Assembly (NCBI GenBank): GCA_001804045.1
Contig: MHFD01000072.1
Coordinates: 9,383-21,027 of the forward strand
Direction: 5' to 3'
DNA length: 11,645 nt
From: Omnitrophica bacterium RBG_13_46_9
GTDB taxonomy: Bacteria > Omnitrophota > Gorgyraeia > JABMRN01 > RBG-13-46-9
Position 1 is the first letter of the stretch. The number at the start of each line of letters is the position of its first letter. Below are positions 6,139 to 11,645 of this stretch, piece by piece. The notes below the pieces were generated by a model, which was given only the letters and a program-made list of their open reading frames with translations, was not told the origin of the DNA and made no database searches. Position numbers and translations under genes: made by a program.

Positions 6139-7359
6139 CTACCGCACCACCACATTTATCTCAAAAATGGGAAGAAGCATGGCCACGACAATAAAACCCA
6201 CTATCAGTCCCATTCCCAGAATCATCAGGGGCTCCAGGAGGCTCGCCATAATCTTCATCGTCTCATCGGTGTCTTTCTCGTAAGAATTGGCCACTTCTGT
6301 CAGCGCCTCGTCAAGCTTGCCCGATTCTTCACCTACGATTGTGAGGTTTGTCATAAATAGCGGAAATAGTTTTGAATTTTTAAGGCTTCTTCCGAAAGAG
6401 CCGCCCTGTTCCAGCTCACGGCAGCTGTTTGCCAGTTGACTTTTTATGACCTCGTTTTCCAGGACAGGAATGGATATGTCGATTGCTTTTAGTATGGGTA
6501 CGCCGTTCTCCACCAGAAGCGCAAGTGTTCTTGTGAAACGCGATAGTTCCGTCTTGAGGGTAAGTTTTCCGAACACGGGAATACTCAATTTCAATGCGCT
6601 GAAATAAACTTTGCCGGTTTTAGTTCTAGCTTGCATTTTTATGAGCCAGACAGCGGCTATCAGGGTAACAACGATTACAGGCCACCATCTACGCAGGCCC
6701 CCGCTTACCAGAATAAGTATGCGGGTCGGCAAAGGAAGGTTTTGCCCCATGCTAGTAAATATCCCCATAATACGTGGCATGACAAAGACCAACATAAAAA
6801 TAATTGTCGCGACCCCTACGGCACCCATGAGGGCCGGATACGCTAAAGCCATGCGAAGACGCGAAAACATCTCATCTTCTTTAGCCCTGTAATCGGAAAT
6901 TCTGAGTAGGACGCCCGGTAATTCTCCGCTATCTTCGCCTGTGCGAACCATGGCTATGTATAATGGGGGAAATACCCTGGGATACCGCATAAGCGCCGAA
7001 GAAAAGTTTTCGCCTTCTCTTACCGCATCATGTATTTCGTAAAGCACCCGTTTCAGATTCACGTTTTCCGTCTGTTCCGCTATTATATTAATGGCGCTTA
7101 AAATAGGGACGCCGGCCCTTAAAAGACTTGCGAGTTGTCGGCTAAAAACGGTTATCTCGCGGGATCTCACTCTACCGATCTTGCCTTTAGGGATCTGCCT
7201 CTGGTACCGGCCTGGCTCGCCGTTTTCCTCCTTTATGCTCATGGGAAGATATCCCGCATGGCTTAGCTTTTCGATAGCCTCGGATTCGGAGGACGCCTCG
7301 ATAACACCTTCTACAACATCAGCGGGGCCTTTCTTAGCGCGGTATTTATATATGGGCAT
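6139..7359 (-). CDS. gspF: Type II secretion inner-membrane platform protein GspF
   Basis: A 406-residue polytopic membrane protein of normal family length. It begins MPIYKYRAKK, the usual GspF/PilC opening, and contains two homologous GspF domains: about 70-195 (SRQLASLLRAGVPILSA, MVRTGEDSGELPGVL) and 272-396 (FTRTLALLVENGVPILKAI, IVGEESGKLDEAL). Each carries the conserved Gly-Glu-x-Ser-Gly turn. Membrane segments are visible at about 172-195, 225-241 and 374-398. GspF is the inner-membrane platform onto which the GspE motor docks and from which pseudopilin subunits are extracted. It lies 21 bases after gspE and its stop is one base before the preferred start of the next gene, consistent with co-transcription. 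Confidence 0.97.
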   Translation of the reverse strand: MPIYKYRAKKGPADVVEGVIEASSESEAIEKLSHAGYLPMSIKEENGEPGRYQRQIPKGKIGRVRSREITVFSRQLASLLRAGVPILSAINIIAEQTENVNLKRVLYEIHDAVREGENFSSALMRYPRVFPPLYIAMVRTGEDSGELPGVLLRISDYRAKEDEMFSRLRMALAYPALMGAVGVATIIFMLVFVMPRIMGIFTSMGQNLPLPTRILILVSGGLRRWWPVIVVTLIAAVWLIKMQARTKTGKVYFSALKLSIPVFGKLTLKTELSRFTRTLALLVENGVPILKAIDISIPVLENEVIKSQLANSCRELEQGGSFGRSLKNSKLFPLFMTNLTIVGEESGKLDEALTEVANSYEKDTDETMKIMASLLEPLMILGMGLIVGFIVVAMLLPIFEINVVVR

Positions 7360-7380
7360 ATTATTTTTCTCTCTTCGCAG

Positions 7381-9534
7381 CTATGATTCCATACCTATGT
7401 AATTATCGAGTCTTGATTTTTGAGCGCTCGTCATATCCAAAAAACAAACCGCGACTTCATAACTCTTACCTCTTGACATCTCTTCTACCCTGACCACTCT
7501 GGCAAGACACTCTATCGACTCTTTCTTCTCAGGCAATTCTATCACCATTTCCAATATTGTGCCTGTAGACAATGGCTCGTTCGAAGAAAAAAGCAATCCA
7601 CCCGCGGATATGTTTTTTGTAGCGCTGAGACCTTCAACGGCACTTTCTTTCTTGGTTAAAGAATCCGTGGATTTAAAAATCTTGTAACGTATATTGACCT
7701 TGTCGTCCAATCGCTTGTAGACCCTGCGTTCCAACCCTGAAGGATTAGAATCGGCCTCCCTTGCAAGATTTAAAGGCGCTGCCATGGATTTTCTGTCGAT
7801 ATCATTTATATCGGCATTATCGGAACTTGTCACATTCATAATTTCTTCGGGCGTGGTCACGCCGGTTATCACTTTGTTCCATCCGTCATGGCGCAATGTC
7901 CTCATTCCTCGTAAGATAGCCGCCTTTTTTATCCTGCCGGCGGGGGCCTTTGTAAGAATATGGCTTTTTATGGTCTCATCTACTAGTAGTATCTCGTATA
8001 TGGCGCTCCGGCCCCAAAAACCGGTATGATTACAACTTGCGCAACCTTTACCTTTGAACGCTTTAACTTCCGATAATTTCAGATTTAAATCCTTGGCGAT
8101 AGATTCCTTCAATTGCGCGGGCACCGTTTTATCTTCGTATTTGCAATTTTCGCATATCACTCTCACAAGACGCTGCGCTATGAACGCTTCAACGCTGGAA
8201 GCTACCAAATACGGCTCTACGCCTATGTCTATAAGTCTCGTTGCGCCGCTTGCCGCGTCATTTGTATGAAGAGTGGAAAATACGAGGTGGCCTGTCATGG
8301 CAACCCTTATGGCTATGTCTGCTGTCTCCTTGTCCCTTACCTCCCCTACCATTATGACATCGGGATCATGCCTTAGGATACTACGCAATCCCCTCGCGAA
8401 ATCAAGGCCTATCTCAGGCATAACCTGTACCTGGATCACCCCGTTCATTTCATATTCTATGGGGTCCTCGATAGTTATTATCTTTCGCTCTTTCGTGTTT
8501 ATCCGACTTAAACAAGTATATAATGTCGTAGTCTTTCCGCTTCCCGTAGGGCCTGTTACAAAAATTATACCGTTCGGCCTTTGGATTAATTTTTCAAATA
8601 TCTGCATATCCGATTTAGACAGACCTAATTTGGGAAGGCTGAACAGCATCTGTGTTGGCAGTATCCTTATAACCACGCTTTCGCCGTATGGCGTTGGCAT
8701 TGTAGATATCCTCAAATCAAGCACCTGGTCCTGAACTTTCACAATCGCTCTTCCATCCTGCGGGAGCTTGCGCTCTACGATATTAAGATTCGACATAATC
8801 TTGATACGGGAGATGATAGCGTTTATAAAATTTTTTATTTCGGGAGGGACCGTGGTGTCATAAAGTATTCCGTCTATCCTGTACCGGAGGGATACCCCCT
8901 GCCTAAAAGGCTCGATATGCACATCGGTAGCGCGCTTTTTATACGCCTCCAGTATTATCTGGTTGACCAACTTTATAACCGAAGCATCTTCAGCCAGTTT
9001 TTCAATATCCTCTACCTTGTATTGCGCTGTTTCCTGAAACGAGGATGTCTCTTTTGCTGTCGATAAACTGGACGTTATCTTACCCAGCGTGTCGGCGGCA
9101 AAGCCATAATACTTTTTCATGGCATCGAGTATCTCGTCCTCGCATGCCAGTGCGGGATTTATAGCATAACCCAGTTGGGTCCTTATCTCATCCTGGGTTT
9201 TTATATCCATCGGCCACGAAACAGCGATGGTCAGAGTTTTTTCCTCCAGGCTAATGGGCATGAACTTGTAATAAGCGGCTATCTTAACCGGGATTTTCTC
9301 AATAATTCCCCTCTCTACTGATATATCTTTGAGGCTTATGAAAGACATCCCTGATTTTTCGGCAAATACGCCAAGGATTTCTTTTTCCGGAAACATACCG
9401 TGTTTTGCTAAAATCTGTGCGAGGTTTGATTGGGACGTCTCCGTCTCTTTAACAAAAGATTCCAATATCTCTCTTGATATGAGGCGTTTTTCAATAAGCA
9501 TATCATACAGGACCATGTCGTTCTTCTTTAACAT
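7381..9534 (-). CDS. gspE: Type II secretion / type IV pilus assembly ATPase GspE with C-terminal PilZ domain
   Basis: A 717-residue cytoplasmic hexameric ATPase that powers pseudopilus assembly through GspF. Visible in order: an MshEN-like N-terminal domain (about 5-145, first repeat lacking the canonical Arg-Leu-Gly), a linker, an N2 domain with DVHIEPF (204-210) and RYRIDG, Walker A GPTGSGKTT (328-336), Asp box TIEDPIE (354-360), Walker B VIMVGEVRD (393-401), His box HLVFSTLHTNDA (416-427), and a zinc-binding four-cysteine module (Cys461, 464, 498, 501). The motor core ends near 566. After a linker comes an extra domain (about 600-713) with RVYKR (604-608) and NISAGG (641-646), the RxxxR and (D/N)xSxxG motifs of PilZ c-di-GMP receptors. 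Typical GspE proteins are about 500-570 residues, so the extension is unusual. It follows the MshEN gene by 21 bases, and AAGGG precedes its ATG. Confidence 0.97.
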   Translation of the reverse strand: MLKKNDMVLYDMLIEKRLISREILESFVKETETSQSNLAQILAKHGMFPEKEILGVFAEKSGMSFISLKDISVERGIIEKIPVKIAAYYKFMPISLEEKTLTIAVSWPMDIKTQDEIRTQLGYAINPALACEDEILDAMKKYYGFAADTLGKITSSLSTAKETSSFQETAQYKVEDIEKLAEDASVIKLVNQIILEAYKKRATDVHIEPFRQGVSLRYRIDGILYDTTVPPEIKNFINAIISRIKIMSNLNIVERKLPQDGRAIVKVQDQVLDLRISTMPTPYGESVVIRILPTQMLFSLPKLGLSKSDMQIFEKLIQRPNGIIFVTGPTGSGKTTTLYTCLSRINTKERKIITIEDPIEYEMNGVIQVQVMPEIGLDFARGLRSILRHDPDVIMVGEVRDKETADIAIRVAMTGHLVFSTLHTNDAASGATRLIDIGVEPYLVASSVEAFIAQRLVRVICENCKYEDKTVPAQLKESIAKDLNLKLSEVKAFKGKGCASCNHTGFWGRSAIYEILLVDETIKSHILTKAPAGRIKKAAILRGMRTLRHDGWNKVITGVTTPEEIMNVTSSDNADINDIDRKSMAAPLNLAREADSNPSGLERRVYKRLDDKVNIRYKIFKSTDSLTKKESAVEGLSATKNISAGGLLFSSNEPLSTGTILEMVIELPEKKESIECLARVVRVEEMSRGKSYEVAVCFLDMTSAQKSRLDNYIGMES

Positions 9535-9555
9535 ACGAGAAGCCCTTTATATAGT

Positions 9556-10023
9556 CTATTCCAGCATGTCAGAGGCGGACCTGCGCATGAATTGCTTGTA
9601 CCTTTTTATTGCCTCTTCCATGTCACTCTGTGAAACCAGAACGAATTTAGCAGCCAGACCCCTAGCCCCATCTTCCGCTTTTTTGAGCGCCCATGCGTCG
9701 AGAGGGTTTAGTATGGCAATCGTTATGGAATCTTTTTCTCTCTTAACGGGGAAACACTTGTTTTCTAATATTGTCGATGGATTGAATTTTTCGACAAGAC
9801 CCCAGTCTATATAGATATCTTTCAGGCTGTAGAAAGGAATGCCGAACTGTTCCGAGAGGGCATTCAGCAAATCCCTTTCGCTCACATAGCCCTTCTTTAT
9901 CAGGATGGCGCCGATAAATTCTCTTGTAAATTCCTGTTCCGAGATGGCATTATCAAGCTGTGATGCGCTTATGATTTTCTTTTCTACCAGTATCGCCCCT
10001 AGTTTTTTATCACTCCTCTTCAT
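9556..10023 (-). CDS. Stand-alone MshEN / GspE N-terminal domain protein
   Basis: A 155-residue cytoplasmic protein with no membrane segment and no Walker motifs. It consists of two tandem MshEN-type helical repeats, at about 7-30 (LGAILVEKKII...L...SEQ) and 36-59 (IGAILIKKGYV...L...LSEQ). They are followed by the small alpha/beta subdomain usually found at the N-terminus of GspE/PilB ATPases (FYSLKDI, then a VEKF...FPVK region and a terminal helix). In the MshE family, paired motifs of this type bind cyclic-di-GMP; both repeats keep the Leu/Ile-Gly, the hydrophobic pair and the final Gln, though the leading Arg is Lys or absent. The SLKDI segment and overall plan match the N-terminus of the next gene, gspE, suggesting duplication of that domain. 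Its ATG overlaps the beta stop by 4 bases, and GGAG lies 10 bases upstream. A c-di-GMP-responsive regulator of the GspE motor is an inference. Confidence 0.85.
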   Translation of the reverse strand: MKRSDKKLGAILVEKKIISASQLDNAISEQEFTREFIGAILIKKGYVSERDLLNALSEQFGIPFYSLKDIYIDWGLVEKFNPSTILENKCFPVKREKDSITIAILNPLDAWALKKAEDGARGLAAKFVLVSQSDMEEAIKRYKQFMRRSASDMLE

Positions 10024-11435
10024 CTCGACGTAACTCCGCCGATAAGATATAACTCCCCTTCGCTCTTCTGGTCAAGTCTGCCGGATATAATCATCTCGCA
10101 ACCCTCAAGCGTCTGGTCTCTGGTAACGTACTCTCCCTTCTTTCCCGTATATGCTTCCGCTACGAAAAAAGGTTGGGTTAAAAAATTCTGTAACTTTCTT
10201 GCGCGCTCATAAAGGATACGGTCTGCCGCGGATAGTTCGTCTATACCGATCACCAGGACTATGCGCCTCAATTCCTCGTATCGCTGTAGCATCCTTATGA
10301 CTTCCTGGGCGACCCTGAAATGGCGGTGGCCGACGATATCCACATCAAGGTTTGCGCAGGAAGACAAAAGCGGGTCTATGGCGGGATACAGCCCCAGCTG
10401 TATCTTTTCGCGGGAAAGAACCATTATCGAATCTAGGAAGCTAAATATGGCGACGACGGCTGGGTCGGTCAGATCGTCCGCCGGCACGTAAACTGCCTCA
10501 AAAGAGGTAACGGAACCTCCCACATCCTCGGAAGATCTTATTCTTTCGTGAAATTCGCTTGCCTCGGATATAAGTGTCGGCTGGTATCCTGTCTCCGACG
10601 GGACCCTTCCAAGAAGAGTGGATATTTCCGCGCCCGCCTGCACAAACCTGAATATATTGTCGACAAAAAGAAGAACGTCCTGATTCTTGCGTTGTATGGA
10701 TTCGGCCATGGTAATGCCTGTCATTGCTACGCCGAAGCGCGCGCCCGGCGGCTCGTTCATCTGGCCGAAGACCATCATGGTCTTTGACAGGACATCATGC
10801 TTTAAAAGCTCGAAATAAAGCTCATTCCCCTCGCGGATACGCTCTCCTACTCCGGTAAAAACACAGCTTCCCTGGTAACGCTTCACTATATGCTGGATTA
10901 TCTCCAATGTCAAAATACTTTTGCCGAGAGCTGCCCCTCCCAGTATTCCTGTCTTTGACCCTTTTATGACAGGGAAAAGCAGGTCTATGATTTTTATACC
11001 TGTCTCAAAGACCTCGAAACTTCGTCTCTCTGCCTTCTCTTTTTTGACCTGGCTTCCCATTTCTTTTTTTCTTATCGGAAGTTTTTCCAGTGTCTTAATA
11101 TCGCCTTTTTTATCTATCGGTTCGCCCAGCATATTTATGATCCGGCCATAAAGCGCCTCACCAATAGGTATCTCTATAGAATCACCTGTAACAACGGCTT
11201 TTTCGTCACGCTGGATATTTATTGTGGAGTTAATAGATATGCACCGGGCAATGTTGCCCGGCAAGTGCTCGGCCACCTCCAGCACGACATCCTCTTTGTC
11301 TATGGTCTTGGTATGGATAACGCTGAAGATGTTAGGGACATTATCTGCTTTATCGAACTTCACGTCTACCACCGGCCCCTGTACGGCGACTACGCGGCCG
11401 TTAATACATTTCTCATTTTCAGTGCGTACTGGCAT
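10020..11435 (-). CDS. atpD: Divergent F1-ATPase beta-type subunit
   Basis: A 471-residue protein of normal beta length, expected to be the catalytic nucleotide-binding subunit of a rotary F1-type ATPase. Visible in order: an N-terminal beta-barrel (NGRVVAVQGPVVDVKF, about 12-27), Walker A GGAALGKS (166-173), GERIREGNE carrying the catalytic Glu (197-205), MNEPPGAR (about 226-233), Walker B VLLFVDNI (254-261), LGRVPSETGYQPTL, VYVPADDLTDP and QPFFVAE (421-427). The GGA-type P-loop marks it as beta, not alpha. Deviations: DELSEED reads DELSAAD (399-405), the F/V-ATPase alpha/beta signature P-x-x-D-x3-S-x-S ends S-S-C, and the C-terminus stops soon after YLIGG. The ATG at 11435 is preferred over a GTG at 11462 because AAGG lies 7 bases upstream of it. 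No epsilon gene follows; the stop overlaps the next ATG as ATGA. Catalysis looks possible; whether it belongs to the main ATP synthase is unknown. Confidence 0.9.
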   Translation of the reverse strand: MPVRTENEKCINGRVVAVQGPVVDVKFDKADNVPNIFSVIHTKTIDKEDVVLEVAEHLPGNIARCISINSTINIQRDEKAVVTGDSIEIPIGEALYGRIINMLGEPIDKKGDIKTLEKLPIRKKEMGSQVKKEKAERRSFEVFETGIKIIDLLFPVIKGSKTGILGGAALGKSILTLEIIQHIVKRYQGSCVFTGVGERIREGNELYFELLKHDVLSKTMMVFGQMNEPPGARFGVAMTGITMAESIQRKNQDVLLFVDNIFRFVQAGAEISTLLGRVPSETGYQPTLISEASEFHERIRSSEDVGGSVTSFEAVYVPADDLTDPAVVAIFSFLDSIMVLSREKIQLGLYPAIDPLLSSCANLDVDIVGHRHFRVAQEVIRMLQRYEELRRIVLVIGIDELSAADRILYERARKLQNFLTQPFFVAEAYTGKKGEYVTRDQTLEGCEMIISGRLDQKSEGELYLIGGVTSR

Positions 11436-11645
11436 ATAACAACCTTGCGCTAAAAAGCTCACGCATATTGCGGTCTATCAATTCATGCCTAACGCGAAAA
11501 TACTCCTGCTGCAGCTTGGTGTCCATATCTTTCAGCTTTTGAGAACTCTCTTCTATATGCACAAAGCGCGCCGCCAATTCGGCCAGACGGCTCATCCCGA
11601 ATATTTCGTACACCTTATGTCCTATCCATAAGTGGAGAATATATT
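11419..11645 (-). CDS. atpG: F1-ATPase gamma-type subunit, C-terminal fragment (cut by right window edge)
   Basis: Only the last 74 or so codons are present. The frame stays open to the window edge, so the GTG at 11613 is probably an internal valine rather than a start. The visible part is a long helix: AELAARFVHIEESSQ aligns by eye with the SEHAARMxAMDxAT region of F1 gamma, and EYFRVRHELIDRNMREL aligns with the terminal LEYNxARQAAITxEIxEI helix. In F1 this helix belongs to the central rotor that turns inside the alpha3beta3 ring. The usual Asn-Ala after the AMDxAT stretch is replaced by Gln-Lys-Leu-Lys, so this gamma is divergent. It ends TGA and overlaps the preferred beta start by 17 bases, the normal gamma-then-beta order of F-type operons. 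Family assignment is inference from a short fragment, but the beta neighbour supports it strongly. Confidence 0.72.
   Translation of the reverse strand, partial: YILHLWIGHKVYEIFGMSRLAELAARFVHIEESSQKLKDMDTKLQQEYFRVRHELIDRNMRELFSARLLYASTH
11443..11446 (-). promoter_or_regulatory. Ribosome binding site deciding the beta start
   Basis: AAGG on the minus strand lies 7 bases before the ATG at 11435. The alternative GTG at 11462 has no purine-rich site in front of it, so the ATG is the better start. Confidence 0.5.

Noticed and set aside
8273..8734. Plus-strand open frame of 153 codons
   Set aside because: It runs opposite the Walker A/B region of gspE, whose conserved motifs explain the sequence.
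9329..9814. Plus-strand open frame of 161 codons
   Set aside because: It is antisense to the starts of gspE and the end of the MshEN gene, both well supported by family motifs; the plus-strand product resembles no family I know.
10020..11435. Beta-like ATPase read as a type III secretion or flagellar ATPase (SctN/FliI), given its secretion neighbours
   Set aside because: The GGA-type P-loop, MNEPPGAR, GYQPTL, DELS and QPFFVAE blocks are those of F1 beta, and the gene upstream is gamma-like. No flagellar or type III genes are visible.
1..11645. tRNA or rRNA genes, CRISPR arrays, insertion sequences, attachment sites
   Set aside because: Scanning by eye showed no repeat arrays, transposase genes, terminal inverted repeats or RNA-gene signatures; coding sequence fills almost the whole window.

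Overview
All supported genes lie on the minus strand and form one dense, co-directional run entering from the right edge and leaving at the left edge. Adjacent genes overlap or are separated by no more than about 45 bases, and I see no convincing terminator or promoter between them. The layout suggests one long operon, or a tandem of tightly packed operons. Base composition looks moderate (low to mid 40s % GC by eye). The gene order (GspE, GspF, GspG, minor pseudopilins, GspK, a PilM/PilN-type GspL, a PilO/GspM-type protein, then probably a secretin) and the domain mix suggest an uncultured, Gram-negative-type bacterium, possibly PVC/Omnitrophota-like. The lineage is inference only; no rRNA or other phylogenetic marker was tested.

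Read in the direction of transcription (right to left), the window opens with the C-terminus of an F1-ATPase gamma-type subunit (right edge to 11419) and a complete but divergent F1 beta-type subunit (11435-10020). No epsilon subunit follows. The beta stop codon overlaps the next ATG (ATGA), and that next gene encodes a stand-alone MshEN (GspE N-terminal) domain protein (10023-9556). Then come the secretion ATPase GspE, unusual in carrying a C-terminal PilZ domain (9534-7381), and the inner-membrane platform protein GspF (7359-6139).

A secreted HExxH peptidase of the peptidase-MA type (6137-5283) sits between gspF and the major pseudopilin gspG (5237-4827). Two minor pseudopilins follow, GspI-like (4852-4448) and GspJ-like (4464-3841), then the tip pseudopilin GspK (3893-2748). 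Next are a PilM-PilN fusion acting as GspL (2745-1270), a PilO/GspM-like protein (1260-703), an unrecognised helical exported protein (681-187), and the start of another exported protein cut by the left edge (175-1), which by position may be the secretin GspD.

Together the genes describe a type II secretion / type IV pilus-like machine. The cytoplasmic motor (GspE) drives GspF, the GspL/GspM-like proteins connect motor to periplasm, and GspG/I/J/K build the pseudopilus. The two most distinctive points are the double provision for cyclic-di-GMP sensing (an MshEN protein plus a PilZ domain on the motor) and the coupling of a divergent, epsilon-less F1 beta gene to the secretion genes.
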